DNA from: an uncultured Collinsella sp.
GTDB taxonomy: Bacteria; Actinomycetota; Coriobacteriia; Coriobacteriales; Coriobacteriaceae
DNA: 64,000 nt
Direction of reading: 5' to 3'
Assembly: GCA_900541795.1 (NCBI GenBank)
Contig: UQLC01000010.1
Span: 25,572 to 89,571, forward strand
The stretch's first letter is position 1. Every line of letters begins with the position of its first letter. A program made the translations under genes and the position numbers. The notes beneath the pieces were generated by a model, which saw only the letters and a list, made by a program, of their open reading frames with translations, had not been told where the DNA came from and made no database searches. Shown here piece by piece: positions 24,755 through 33,903 of this stretch.

Positions 24755-26326
24755 ATGCGGTCGATTCTTCCCAAGGGGGAAAACAGGAAGCGCCACAGCA
24801 TCGCGGCGCGCGCGATTGTCTGCGTTCTCGTCGCCCTGCTCGCGCTTCCTTTCGCGGGGTGCAGTGCGAGCCCGAACGCGACCGGTGGCACGGCGGGCTC
24901 TCAGGAATACACTGTGAGCGTCTCGCTTTCCGGTGGGTCAGGGCGTGCAAGCATCGCCTCGCCCACCACAATTGTGAAGGATGGCGACACCTACACCGCG
25001 ACCATCACCTGGTCGAGTTCGAACTACGACAAGATGACCGTCGACGGCGTGGACTACGCGCCCGTAAACGACGGCGGCAACTCCACGTTCGAGATACCCG
25101 TCACGCTCGACGAGGACATCGCCGTGTCGGCCGAGACCGTCGCCATGTCGACGCCGCACACCATAGACTACACGCTCTACTTCGACTCATCCACCATGAA
25201 GGAGAAATCGGGCGACGAAGCAAGCGGCGGCTCCCCTGCGAGAACGGCTTCAAGCGCCGCGGCCGACTTCCACAACGCCGATTTGGGCTGCGGCTGGAAG
25301 CCGACGGGGACGCTTCAGCTTGAATACGCCGAGCACTTCACTGTCGACGAGTTCGAAGGCGGCTTGCGGCTTATCTGCGTTTCGAACGGTGAGCGCTTCC
25401 TCGTGGTACCGCAAGATGCGAAGGTACCTGATGGGTTGAGCTCTGACATCGCGGTCATAAGGCGCCCCGCCGACAAGGTGTACCTCGTGTCGTCGGCAAC
25501 GATGTGCCTGGTCGACGCGCTCGATGCGAACGACAATATCTTCATGTCGGGCACGAAGGCCGACGATTGCTCGGTCGCGGGCTTCAAAAGCGCACTCGAA
25601 AGTGGGGCGATCGCCTACGGCGGCAAGTACAGCGCGCCCGACTACGAGCGAATATCGGCCTCGGGCTGCACGCTCGCCATCGAGAACACCATGATCAACC
25701 ACACACCCGATGTGAAGGAAAAGCTGCAGAAACTCGGGCTCGTCGTGCTCACCGAACAGTCGTCGAGCGAGCCCGAAGCACTCGGGCGCCTCGAGTGGAT
25801 TAAGCTTTTCGGCGTCCTGTTCGACAAGGAAGACGAGGCCGCGCACCTGTTCAACGAGCAAAAGGCCCGCGTCGAGCAAACGTCGAGGCTCGCGTCGTCA
25901 GGTAAAACCGTGGCGTATTTCTACATTAACTCGAACGGGGCCGCCGTCACGCGGCGGGCGGGCGACTACGTGGCGCAGATGATCGAGCTTGCAGGCGGCA
26001 ACTACGCGCTCGATGACGCGCAGACGGCGTCGACGTCAGGTTCGTCAGTAACGCTCGAAATGGAGCGCTTCTACGCGACGGCGAAGGATGCCGACATCAT
26101 CGTCTACAACGGCACCATCGACGAATCGGTTGCCACCTTAAACGACTTCGTAGGCAAAAACGCGCTATTGTCGCAGTTCAAAGCCGTGAAGAACGGCAAC
26201 GTCTGGGTCACAAGCGCCGACATGTACCAGCAGATGACTTCTACCGCCGACATTATCGACGAGCTGCACGGGGCGTTCACCGGCGATGACGCGAGCGACT
26301 TCCATTATCTGAGGAAGCTTGGCTAG
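24755..26326 (+). CDS. ABC importer substrate-binding lipoprotein (BtuF/FecB family) with extra N-terminal domain
   Basis: The lipobox LPFAGC has its Cys near residue 36. Residues about 50-150 form a beta-rich domain (SLSGGSGRASIASP, WSSSNYDKMTVDG) similar in layout to the neighbouring lipoprotein. From about 190 to the end is a periplasmic-binding-protein domain of the iron-siderophore/cobalamin class (SDIAVIRRPADKVYLVSS; later GRLEWIKLFGVLFDKE). The gene starts four bases after the preceding stop and overlaps the frame leading to the permease. The substrate is probably a corrinoid, haem or related complex; context in the cobalamin island favours a corrinoid or precursor. Confidence 0.85.
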   Translation: MRSILPKGENRKRHSIAARAIVCVLVALLALPFAGCSASPNATGGTAGSQEYTVSVSLSGGSGRASIASPTTIVKDGDTYTATITWSSSNYDKMTVDGVDYAPVNDGGNSTFEIPVTLDEDIAVSAETVAMSTPHTIDYTLYFDSSTMKEKSGDEASGGSPARTASSAAADFHNADLGCGWKPTGTLQLEYAEHFTVDEFEGGLRLICVSNGERFLVVPQDAKVPDGLSSDIAVIRRPADKVYLVSSATMCLVDALDANDNIFMSGTKADDCSVAGFKSALESGAIAYGGKYSAPDYERISASGCTLAIENTMINHTPDVKEKLQKLGLVVLTEQSSSEPEALGRLEWIKLFGVLFDKEDEAAHLFNEQKARVEQTSRLASSGKTVAYFYINSNGAAVTRRAGDYVAQMIELAGGNYALDDAQTASTSGSSVTLEMERFYATAKDADIIVYNGTIDESVATLNDFVGKNALLSQFKAVKNGNVWVTSADMYQQMTSTADIIDELHGAFTGDDASDFHYLRKLG

Positions 26327-26330
26327 CGTC

Positions 26331-27371
26331 ATGAGAAGCCGGCTTTCCATGACATACGACGAATCGGGGCGCGCCGCGCGGTGTCGCGTCGTGACGGCGC
26401 TGCTCGCTGTTGTCCTCATCGTGCTCGTCGGGGCCAACCTGTGCATCGGGAGCGTGCTCGTGCCCGCAGACCACATCCCCGGAATCCTTTCGGGCGGCGC
26501 GGCCAATTCCATGGAAAGCCAAGTCATCTGGGAGATTCGCCTGCCGCGCGTGCTTTCAGCCGTGCTTCTCGGCGGGGCACTTTCGCTCTCCGGGTTCCTG
26601 CTGCAGACGTTTTTCAACAACCCCATCGCCGACCCGTTCATCTTGGGCGTCTCCTCGGGCGCAAAGTTCGTCGTCGCGCTTACGATGATCGTGCTTCTGG
26701 GCGCGAACCAGGCCATGTCCTCGCCGGCCATGGTGGCCGCAGCGTTTCTGGGATCGCTTATCACCATCGGCTTCGTGCTCCTCATCGCACGGCGCATAAG
26801 TTCCATGGCCATGCTCATCGTGGCGGGCGTCATGGTGGGATACATCTGCTCGGCGGCGACGAACTTTCTCATCGCTTTCGCCGACGACCAGTCCATCGTG
26901 AACCTGCACAACTGGTCTTTGGGTAGCTTCTCGGGTTCGAGCTGGGACGACATCGCGGTCATCGTGGTCGTGGTGATCACCGTGAGCGCATGCGTATTCG
27001 CGATATCGAAGCCCCTTTCCGCCTTCCAGCTGGGAGAAGCCTACGCGAAAAGCGTCGGCGTGAACGTCGCACGCTTCCGCGTGGTGCTCGTCCTTCTAGC
27101 GAGCATGCTCTCCGCTTGCGTGACCGCGTTCTCTGGTCCGGTGTCGTTCGTAGGCATCGCGGTTCCGCATCTCGTGAAGTCGGCGCTGAAGTCGTCGAAG
27201 CCCATCCGCGTGATTCCTGCGTGCTTCTTGGGAGGCGCCATCTTCTGCGCGGGTTGCGATTTGATCGCGCGCACGCTGTTCTCTCCCGTCGAGCTTTCCA
27301 TCAGCGCCGTCACCGCCATCTTCGGCGCGCCGGTGGTTATCGCGCTCATGCTGAAGAAGCGGGTGAGGTAG
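26331..27371 (+). CDS. ABC importer permease, FecCD/BtuC family
   Basis: About ten transmembrane helices. The family motifs include RLPRVLSAVLLGGALSLSG, NNPIADPFILGVSSGA, FSGPVSFVGIAVPH and a C-terminal GAPVVIALM. The start is uncertain: ATG 26331 gives 346 residues; a TTG at 26319, inside the end of the previous gene, is only one base from GAGGAAG. The stop TAG is followed at once by the ATPase ATG. Confidence 0.92.
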   Translation: MRSRLSMTYDESGRAARCRVVTALLAVVLIVLVGANLCIGSVLVPADHIPGILSGGAANSMESQVIWEIRLPRVLSAVLLGGALSLSGFLLQTFFNNPIADPFILGVSSGAKFVVALTMIVLLGANQAMSSPAMVAAAFLGSLITIGFVLLIARRISSMAMLIVAGVMVGYICSAATNFLIAFADDQSIVNLHNWSLGSFSGSSWDDIAVIVVVVITVSACVFAISKPLSAFQLGEAYAKSVGVNVARFRVVLVLLASMLSACVTAFSGPVSFVGIAVPHLVKSALKSSKPIRVIPACFLGGAIFCAGCDLIARTLFSPVELSISAVTAIFGAPVVIALMLKKRVR

Positions 27372-28688
27372 ATGGGGGAATTCGTGCCGCGGCCCAAAAC
27401 GCTCGGAGGGGACATTCCATGCTTAGACAGTCCTGAGCTCGCACGAAAGCGTCAGAAGACACTTTCGGCTCGTGCGGAACTGCGCGCGGAACGCCTCCTT
27501 CGAGCGGAGTCGAACCTCGAAACCCCGGTCGAAACGCAGGCTGACGGAGCGCCGCTTTTCCGCATAAGCGACCTGTCGGCGGGCTACGACAAGAAGGTCG
27601 TAGTCGAAGGCGTCGATCTGGAGGTTCGCGCGGGCGACGTCGTGGCGCTCATCGGGCCGAACGGCTCGGGCAAGTCGACCATCTTGAAAACCATCACACG
27701 CCATCTGGCACCGCTTGCCGGCGCGGTCGAGCTCGACGGGCGGGAGATTTCCCGATGGAAGACGGCGGAGTTCGCAAGGAACCTTGCCGTTATGCTGACA
27801 GATCGCCCCCGGACCGAGCTCCTCACCTGCCGCGATATCGTAGAGGCGGGAAGGCATCCCTACACCGGGCGAATGGGCACACTCTCGCCCGACGACCATA
27901 GTCGGGTCGACGAGGCCATGAAAACCGCACATGTGGAAGAGCTCGCCGAGCGCGACTTCATGCAGATAAGCGACGGGCAACGCCAGCGCGTCATGCTCGC
28001 ACGCGCCATCGCGCAGGATCCGCGCGTGCTCGTGCTCGACGAGCCCACGTCGTATCTCGATATCCGCTACCAGATCGACCTGCTGCGAATACTTCGCCAC
28101 CTTGCGAAATCGCGAAATGTGGCTATCATCATGTCCATCCACGAACTCGAGCTCGCGCAGAAAAGCGCCGACAAGGTGATTTGCGTGAAGGACGGCCGGG
28201 TCTTCCGCGCCGGCGCACCCGAGGACATATTCACGCGCGAGACGATTGGCGAGCTCTACGGCCTTAAACATGGCACCTTCAACGAGCGCTTCGGCAGCGT
28301 GGAAATTGGGCGCCCACACGGCGATGCGCACACGTTCGTCATCGCCGGCGCAGGTACGGGGTCAGCTGTGTTTCGCCAGCTCATCCGGCAGGGCAAAGCG
28401 TTCTACGCGGGCGTTCTGCACGAAGGAGACATCGACTGCGAGCTCGCGCGCGACCTGGCGGCGGAATGCGTGGCCGAGCGCGCCTTCGAGACGATCGGAG
28501 ATAAAACCATAGCCCGCGCCATAGAGCTCCTCATCCACTGCGCGCGCCTTATCGTGTGCCCCGCTGCCTTCGGCACCTTAAACGCCCGCAACGCAGAGCT
28601 CGTCGAGTTCGCACACTCGCATGGTATCGAGGTCATGCAAGCGTGCGAAGGCGCATCGGAGGATTCCCATTTGGAGTGGGAAGAATAA
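27372..28688 (+). CDS. ABC importer ATP-binding protein (BtuD/FecE family) with C-terminal extension
   Basis: Walker A GPNGSGKST is near residue 94, the signature is ISDGQRQRVMLARAI (SDGQ instead of SGGQ), and Walker B is VLVLDEPTSYLD. After the normal ATPase end at about residue 310, an extra domain of about 120 residues follows with a glycine loop (VIAGAGTGSAVFRQL) and a Rossmann-like alternation. Its first 55 residues are a charged N-terminal extension. It is the last gene of the riboswitch-led unit and is followed by a transposase fragment. Confidence 0.9.
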   Translation: MGEFVPRPKTLGGDIPCLDSPELARKRQKTLSARAELRAERLLRAESNLETPVETQADGAPLFRISDLSAGYDKKVVVEGVDLEVRAGDVVALIGPNGSGKSTILKTITRHLAPLAGAVELDGREISRWKTAEFARNLAVMLTDRPRTELLTCRDIVEAGRHPYTGRMGTLSPDDHSRVDEAMKTAHVEELAERDFMQISDGQRQRVMLARAIAQDPRVLVLDEPTSYLDIRYQIDLLRILRHLAKSRNVAIIMSIHELELAQKSADKVICVKDGRVFRAGAPEDIFTRETIGELYGLKHGTFNERFGSVEIGRPHGDAHTFVIAGAGTGSAVFRQLIRQGKAFYAGVLHEGDIDCELARDLAAECVAERAFETIGDKTIARAIELLIHCARLIVCPAAFGTLNARNAELVEFAHSHGIEVMQACEGASEDSHLEWEE

Positions 28689-28705
28689 ACTGGACTTTCT
28701 TTTAA

Positions 28706-28798
28706 GGATCCTCAGGCTACAGCTCCTACGCCGGCGAGGTCTCCAAGGCGCCGGAGAACCTCGTGAACAGGGATTTCCACGCCGACGAGCCCAACTAG
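28706..28798 (+). mobile_element. Transposase fragment, IS3-family OrfB
   Basis: The plus-strand frame reads GYSSYAGEVSKAPENLV then NRDFHADEPN and a stop. This matches the segment just before the DDE domain of IS3-family transposases (SSY.GE...APENLV.RDF.A..PN). Only about 30 codons survive. It lies between the importer ATPase and the TetR gene and marks the right edge of the cobalamin island. Confidence 0.7.
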
Positions 28799-28800
28799 GC

Positions 28801-29412
28801 CTAATCCAAGCGAGATTCCAGACTCGACAGGCCGTTGAGCGTGAGGTCGTTGGCGACCTCCGAGACGCGCTCGATAGGAACCGAACCGTCAGACAGTGCC
28901 CACGTGCGATAGATACCGATAATACCCGACAGCAAAAACGCCAGATAGTAATCGAACATCTCGTCCTTGAGACCTTGGGGCAGCAGATCGCGCTCGGCAA
29001 TCTCGTGTTCGAGCGGCGCACGAAGACGAGCCATAAAATCATCGAGCGGAATATTCTCGATCAGCTGACGATTGAGCACGAGGTTGTTGCACAGCGCCTC
29101 GTTAACGGTTTTAAAGAAGGTCGCCGCCGCGCCCAGGGCGCGCTCGTTGGTGTCGCCGTCCATGGAGGAAAGCGTCTTCTCGACCGAATCGACAATCATC
29201 TCCACTACATCGACGGCAATGGCATCGAGCAGGCCGTCAACCGTGCCAAAGTGCACATAGAAGGTTTTGCGGTCGACATTGGCCTCGCGCGCGATGGCAC
29301 TCACCGTAATGTCTGCCAGCGGCTTTTCCATAAGCAGACGCTCGAACGCGGAAAGGATGGCATTGCGGCTGCGAACGATGCGGCGATCAATACGCGGTTT
29401 GCTGGTGGCCAT
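28801..29412 (-). CDS. TetR-family transcriptional regulator
   Basis: The N-terminal helix-turn-helix reads SRNAILSAFERLLMEKPLADITVSAI... with the recognition helix in VDRKTFYVHFGT. The C-terminal ligand/dimer domain shows no clear family. The ATG at 29412 has AGGGA seven bases upstream; the length is 203 residues. It is the first ordinary chromosomal gene right of the island. The target is unknown; the membrane protein gene at 29529 lies behind its own promoter, upstream and on the same strand. Confidence 0.88.
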   Translation of the reverse strand: MATSKPRIDRRIVRSRNAILSAFERLLMEKPLADITVSAIAREANVDRKTFYVHFGTVDGLLDAIAVDVVEMIVDSVEKTLSSMDGDTNERALGAAATFFKTVNEALCNNLVLNRQLIENIPLDDFMARLRAPLEHEIAERDLLPQGLKDEMFDYYLAFLLSGIIGIYRTWALSDGSVPIERVSEVANDLTLNGLSSLESRLD

Positions 29413-29528
29413 GGGCGTGTCCCTTCGATATGCGGGCATTCATCAACAGATGAGAGATAATCTACGTAAGAGGATTATCCCCCATACAGCACAAATATGC
29501 CCCGCATCATGAAGAACGCACGACTGTC

Positions 29529-30836
29529 CTACTGCGACTTAGGATGCTTCTTCTTATTGAGCGCCGACGGAGATACGCGAATACCGTCGCCCGTCTGGCG
29601 CACATAGGCTTTATGAGCCGGCTTAGCGGTCCCAGAAGCCTTCTGAGCGTGCTTCTTGGGATCAACGGTAACAGCATTCGTGGGGTGCGGCTTAGTGGGC
29701 GCAGAGGGCGTCTGAGGCGTGCGGCCGAGCTTGCGCATCACGCGATCCCAGCGCGCATGGATGCTCTCGTTGTGGGCGCTCTTAAGTCCCAGCAGGGGCG
29801 CAGCCAAAATGGTAGGCGCAATAAACGTGATGAGGCGCCACAGCAGATAACCGGCGGTCGAAGCCGACCCAAAGAAATGACCCAAGAACAATGCAAAGCC
29901 GCCCTCAGCGCCACCAGTTCCACCGGGCAAGGGGACCGCAGAGCTCAGCAGCTGGACAAAGGCGCTCGCGGCCATGACCGAGAAAAAGTCGACCTCGTGG
30001 TGGCCAAAAGCAAGCATCAGGAAATACGGAACCAGATAGAAAAACGCAAGTTGCAGCATGGTGATGACCACCGTGAGCAGCATGGAAGAAAAATGTCCGG
30101 CTGAAAGCTTGAACTTCTCGGAGAAGGAGTAGATCTCGCCATCGACAAACGTGCGCCATCCCTCGATCTTAGTGGCCGAGACACCAATGCGCTCAAGCCA
30201 ATTGATGATGCAATGGGCGACGCGCGTGACGGTCTTAGGCATGAGCGCGACGGCGAAGATGCCCAGCAAGATGCAGCAGTGCCCACCAAAGCTAAAGACG
30301 CACAGCAACGTCATGTCGCCATAGCGCTCGGCAAAAAACGGCATGCGAGCAAGCAGTAGGATAGCGCCCCAGGCAACGAGGCCAAACTGGTACACGATAA
30401 AACGCGTGAATTGCGTGGCGCCGGCCTCGCCCACGTTTTGGCCGGCCTTGGTCAGGCGATAGATTTGAGCCGGGGTGGAGCCCATCATCATGGGCGTCAG
30501 GTTACCAAAGAAGATGCCACTCGCCTCGACCGAGATCAGGTCGCGGATGCCGACGGGCGAATTGGGATCGAGCCAGACGGCGATCGCATAGGCCACAATG
30601 CCAAAGAACAGGTACATGAACATGCAAAGACACGCGACAACGAGCCATGACGCCTGGACGCTCGACATAGCGGCCCAGAACTGCCCCATCTGCCCGGTTA
30701 CCACCAGATAGACGATATAACCTACCAGCACGACGCCGATAAAGATGGCGCCGCGGCGTGCGCTCTTATTGTCATCTCCGCCCGAGGCCTCAACCTCGAC
30801 CTGGGGCTTAGACGTATGCTGAGAGGACTCCGTCAT
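29529..30836 (-). CDS. LPG-synthase-like flippase-type membrane protein (UPF0104/YbhN family)
   Basis: Resembles the N-terminal membrane half of MprF (lysylphosphatidylglycerol synthase) without the aminoacyl-transfer domain. About eight transmembrane helices are visible, with the family motifs NLTPMMMGSTPAQIYRLTKAG and SSAVPLPGGTGGAEGGFALF. A C-terminal basic tail of about 70 residues (K/P/T-rich) is cytosolic. The ATG at 30836 has GGAG four bases upstream. Such proteins are thought to move or modify lipids; the substrate cannot be told. Confidence 0.85.
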   Translation of the reverse strand: MTESSQHTSKPQVEVEASGGDDNKSARRGAIFIGVVLVGYIVYLVVTGQMGQFWAAMSSVQASWLVVACLCMFMYLFFGIVAYAIAVWLDPNSPVGIRDLISVEASGIFFGNLTPMMMGSTPAQIYRLTKAGQNVGEAGATQFTRFIVYQFGLVAWGAILLLARMPFFAERYGDMTLLCVFSFGGHCCILLGIFAVALMPKTVTRVAHCIINWLERIGVSATKIEGWRTFVDGEIYSFSEKFKLSAGHFSSMLLTVVITMLQLAFFYLVPYFLMLAFGHHEVDFFSVMAASAFVQLLSSAVPLPGGTGGAEGGFALFLGHFFGSASTAGYLLWRLITFIAPTILAAPLLGLKSAHNESIHARWDRVMRKLGRTPQTPSAPTKPHPTNAVTVDPKKHAQKASGTAKPAHKAYVRQTGDGIRVSPSALNKKKHPKSQ

Positions 30837-30943
30837 GAGACTCCTTCTAACAGTCAAAATATCTTGGATATTGTACCCGTAAGGGCCATAGGCAGAACGC
30901 AAAGCTGTGGTTCAAACGGGAATTGCAGACGGTTGTTTGAAAA

Positions 30944-30976
30944 TAAAAAAACCCGGCCTTCCATAGGAAGTCCGGG
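30944..30976 (-). terminator. Terminator of tRNA-Glu
   Basis: On the minus strand a stem CCCGGACTTCC/GGAAGGCCGGG with a short loop is followed by seven T. It lies 12 bases beyond the tRNA 3' end. Confidence 0.85.
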
Positions 30977-30987
30977 TATCAGATGCG

Positions 30988-31064
30988 TGGTAGCCCGTAC
31001 CAGATTCGAACTGGTGATCTCCGCCTTGAGAGGGCGGCGTCCTAAACCGCTAGACGAACGGGCC
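30988..31064 (-). tRNA. tRNA-Glu (anticodon CUC)
   Basis: The minus strand begins GGCCCGTTCGTCTAGCGG, has an anticodon stem CCGCC/GGCGG with loop CTCTCAA (anticodon CTC), a T-arm with TTCGAAT, and ends in an encoded CCA. The acceptor stem pairs over seven positions with one G-U pair at the end. A terminator follows. Confidence 0.95.
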
Positions 31065-31191
31065 ACATGACATCTGCACTGCCGTGCTGCGAGGAAATAT
31101 ATTACGGGACAAAAAACATCAGCGCAAGAAGAAATTCCAAATTGCCGAAAAATTGTCGGCAGGTTATGGAACACGCAGGTAAACTAGGTAG

Positions 31192-32586
31192 CTAATTCAA
31201 GTTAAGATGGACCAAAAGAGCTTCGCGATCGTTGGGAATGTTGTCTTCGATCACGGCGTCGAGGGCGGAGTTGAGAAGCTGCCCCAGTTCCGGCCCGGGC
31301 TTGACTCCAGCACGGATCAGGTCGCCGCCGTTGATGGCAAGCATCTTAAGCGTATAGGGCTCCCCCGCCGCAAGCAGCTCGTGAGCCAGCGCGCGCATCT
31401 CCTCGATCGTCTCGACGTAATAGAAACACGAAGGTGCCTTGCCGAGTGTGTCGGCACGCTTAAGGTCCATAAGCTCGTCCATCAGACGCGGCGTATCGAC
31501 ACCCTCGCCCGAAAGCGCGCGCATCATATTGAGCAGGCAGGATCGCTCGGAACGCAGCGGCTTATCATGGTATTTGATCAGCAGGCACACATCGCGAACC
31601 AAATCGTGCGAAAGCGCCAGACGATCCATGATGACACGCGCCTTCTTGGCGCCGAGCTCGGGATGACCGTAGAAGTGTCCGCTTCCGGCATGATCGACCG
31701 TAAAGCAATCGGGCTTGGAAACATCGTGCAAAAACGCCGCCCACATAAGGCTCGACGAGGGCGCGACACCATCGCACAGCGCCAGCTCCCCTGCCACCGT
31801 CAGCACGCGGGCGATATGCTCGTAGACGTTAAACGCATGGTAGACGCTGCGCTGGTCAAACCCGCGAGCGGGCGCGAGCTCGGGCACGGCGGCGCAGATG
31901 AGCTCGGGGTAGCGCAGCATAGCGTCTCCCCCATGACCGGTCGAAAGAATGCCCTCAAGCTCAATTCCCACGCGCTCGCGCGCCACGGCATCGAGCAACG
32001 GCGCGCACTCGGCAAGCGCACGCTTGGTCTCGGGCTCAATCATAAAGTCCAGACGGCAGGCAAAGCGCACCGCACGCAGCATGCGCAGGGCGTCCTCGTT
32101 AAAGCGACGCTTGGGATCGCCGACAGCGCGAATCAGCTTGCGCTCCAAGTCACCCTGGCCGTCGTAGCGGTCGACAAGCCCGCGCTCGGGATGCCAGGCC
32201 ATGGCGTTGACGGTAAAGTCGCGGCGCGCCAGATCGTCCTCGAGCGAGGCGGCACGCTCGACGCTCTGAGGATGGCGCCCATCGGTGTAAAAGCCATCCA
32301 GGCGGTACGTGGTGACCTCGATACGCTCGCCATCGGAAATAGCCGTGATTCCACCAAATTTAATGCCCGACTCCACAACCGCGATGCCGGCGGCCTCGAG
32401 CGACGATTTAGACTCCTGCCACAGGCCGCTACAGCACATATCAACATCGTGGCTGGGGTACCCCATCAGGGCGTCGCGCACCCAACCGCCCACATACCAA
32501 GCTTCAAGACCGGCCGCCTCGAGCGCACGAAGGACGCGCAAGGAGGCATCGGACGGTTGCGTACCGTTGAGCGAAACATTGCACAT
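31192..32586 (-). CDS. cca: CCA-adding tRNA nucleotidyltransferase
   Basis: Adds or repairs the tRNA 3' CCA. The head domain has YVGGWVRDALMG and the two acidic residues in HDVDMCC; RRDFTVNAMAW and RRFNEDALRMLRAVRFACRL follow. A C-terminal HD domain (FLHDVSKPDCF, FYGHPELGAK) is present. The ATG at 32586 has AGGAGG eight bases upstream; a GTG at 32604 lies earlier in frame. The length is 464 residues. Confidence 0.94.
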   Translation of the reverse strand: MCNVSLNGTQPSDASLRVLRALEAAGLEAWYVGGWVRDALMGYPSHDVDMCCSGLWQESKSSLEAAGIAVVESGIKFGGITAISDGERIEVTTYRLDGFYTDGRHPQSVERAASLEDDLARRDFTVNAMAWHPERGLVDRYDGQGDLERKLIRAVGDPKRRFNEDALRMLRAVRFACRLDFMIEPETKRALAECAPLLDAVARERVGIELEGILSTGHGGDAMLRYPELICAAVPELAPARGFDQRSVYHAFNVYEHIARVLTVAGELALCDGVAPSSSLMWAAFLHDVSKPDCFTVDHAGSGHFYGHPELGAKKARVIMDRLALSHDLVRDVCLLIKYHDKPLRSERSCLLNMMRALSGEGVDTPRLMDELMDLKRADTLGKAPSCFYYVETIEEMRALAHELLAAGEPYTLKMLAINGGDLIRAGVKPGPELGQLLNSALDAVIEDNIPNDREALLVHLNLN

Positions 32587-32722
32587 GCCTGTGGCCTCCT
32601 GCACTTGCGAGCGTTAATCGATGGTTCTCAAGAAGTCTAACAAGAAACGAGAAAGCGCGCACACGCAATCGCGTCGTCGATTCGATAAAACGAGAAAGCA
32701 GACGCCATATGCGTTCAGTGCA

Positions 32723-32759
32723 CAAAAAACACCCGCCTCGGAGATCCAAAGCGGGTGTT
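32723..32759 (-). terminator. Terminator after first fruK
   Basis: Minus-strand stem AACACCCGC/GCGGGTGTT with a 13-base loop followed by TTTTTT. It ends the fruK transcript that stops at 32782. Confidence 0.88.
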
Positions 32760-32781
32760 CGGCAGCGATTTTTCGATACGG

Positions 32782-33714
32782 CTAGCAGACCTGACGAACT
32801 TCGATGTTCTTCTTGTATTCGTCCACCTTGGCAAAGTCGCCCAGGCCCGGGCACTCGACCACGTTGGCGCCGGTAGCCATCGAAAGGCGCAGGGCGTCCT
32901 CGACGCGCTCGGGGGCGTCGTGCCACACGGACAGGAAGGCAGCGAGCGAGGAATCGCCGGCGCACACCGTCGACAGCAGCTTGACGTCGAAGGTGCGGTT
33001 GGCAAACCAGATGTGCTCGCCGTTAGAGAAGTACGCACCAGCGCCGCCAAGAGTCAGCAGCACATTCTTGGCGCCCTTGGCGTGCAGCTCGGCCATCGCG
33101 CCCTTGACGGACTCGTCGTCGCCACCGCTCACCTTAATGCCAAAGATATCGAGCAGCTCGTCGTCGTTGGGCTTAATCAGCAGCGGCTCCATGGCAATGA
33201 GGTCTGCCAGCTGATGGCTCGAGATATCGAGGACGAACTCGGCCCCCTTGGCCTTGACGCGGCGCAGGACCTCGGCCAAGAAGCCCTCGGAAGTGTTGGG
33301 AGGCAGCGAGCCGCTGATGACCAGGCAGGTCATGTCATCAAGCGAATCGATGAGCTCAAACATCTCCTGCTCGTTGGCCTCGTTGATGGCGGCACCGGCG
33401 TTGACCATGTTGTACTCGGTGTCGGGTCCGGCATTGAGGAACACATTGACGCGCGTGATGCCGTCGGTCCAAACGGGCTTGACGGGCACGCCTAGGGCCT
33501 CGGCGCCCTTAACGATAAACTCGCCCGAGAAGCCGGCGAAAAAGCCCAGGATCGTGGTGTCGACACCGTAGTGATCGAGGGTGAACGAGACGTTGAGACC
33601 CTTGCCGTTGGGCGTGTAGACGGCGTTACGGGTACGCGTGACGGTGTTGGCAGCAAGGCCGTCGCAGGAGATGTTGTAGTCAATGGCGGGATTTGCAGTG
33701 AGCGTGTAAATCAT
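32782..33714 (-). CDS. fruK: 1-phosphofructokinase-like PfkB kinase (paralogue 1)
   Basis: Phosphorylates fructose-1-phosphate (or a related hexose phosphate such as tagatose-6-phosphate). It begins MIYTLTANPAIDY; PNGKGLNVSFTL, ISGSLPPNT and the catalytic aspartate in CAGDSSLAAFL are the PfkB signatures. ATG 33714 has AAGGA six bases upstream; the length is 310 residues. It has its own terminator and a possible operator at 33743. A second copy lies directly upstream at 33904. Proximity to the fructose PTS genes supports the fructose-1-phosphate role. Confidence 0.88.
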   Translation of the reverse strand: MIYTLTANPAIDYNISCDGLAANTVTRTRNAVYTPNGKGLNVSFTLDHYGVDTTILGFFAGFSGEFIVKGAEALGVPVKPVWTDGITRVNVFLNAGPDTEYNMVNAGAAINEANEQEMFELIDSLDDMTCLVISGSLPPNTSEGFLAEVLRRVKAKGAEFVLDISSHQLADLIAMEPLLIKPNDDELLDIFGIKVSGGDDESVKGAMAELHAKGAKNVLLTLGGAGAYFSNGEHIWFANRTFDVKLLSTVCAGDSSLAAFLSVWHDAPERVEDALRLSMATGANVVECPGLGDFAKVDEYKKNIEVRQVC

Positions 33715-33742
33715 GAATGTTCCTTTCACGAAGTAACGTGTT

Positions 33743-33761
33743 GGTGAAAGTATATTCCACC
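33743..33761. promoter_or_regulatory. Near-palindromic operator candidate upstream of fruK paralogue 1
   Basis: GGTGAAAGTATATTCCACC, two imperfect nine-base half sites. A similar GGTGAAAGTTTACC and TGAAAGGTTCTTTCA occur in the fruA-rpiR gap at 39689-39734. It may bind the RpiR-type regulator encoded at 39836. Prediction by eye only. Confidence 0.4.
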
Positions 33762-33843
33762 CATCGGTAAAAGGCTAGGACAACTCGGTGAACGGTGTGG
33801 AAGCGATGAAGTACGGCAGAACATCTCTCTCCAATGACGGAAC

Positions 33844-33875
33844 AAAAAAGGCGCCCCAGCCGAAACCGGGGCGCC
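33844..33875 (-). terminator. Terminator after second fruK
   Basis: Minus-strand stem GGCGCCCC/GGGGCGCC with a 10-base loop followed by TTTTTT, 28 bases after the stop of the gene at 33904. Confidence 0.88.
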
Positions 33876-33903
33876 GCATGCGCACGAATATATCGCGTTT
33901 CGA

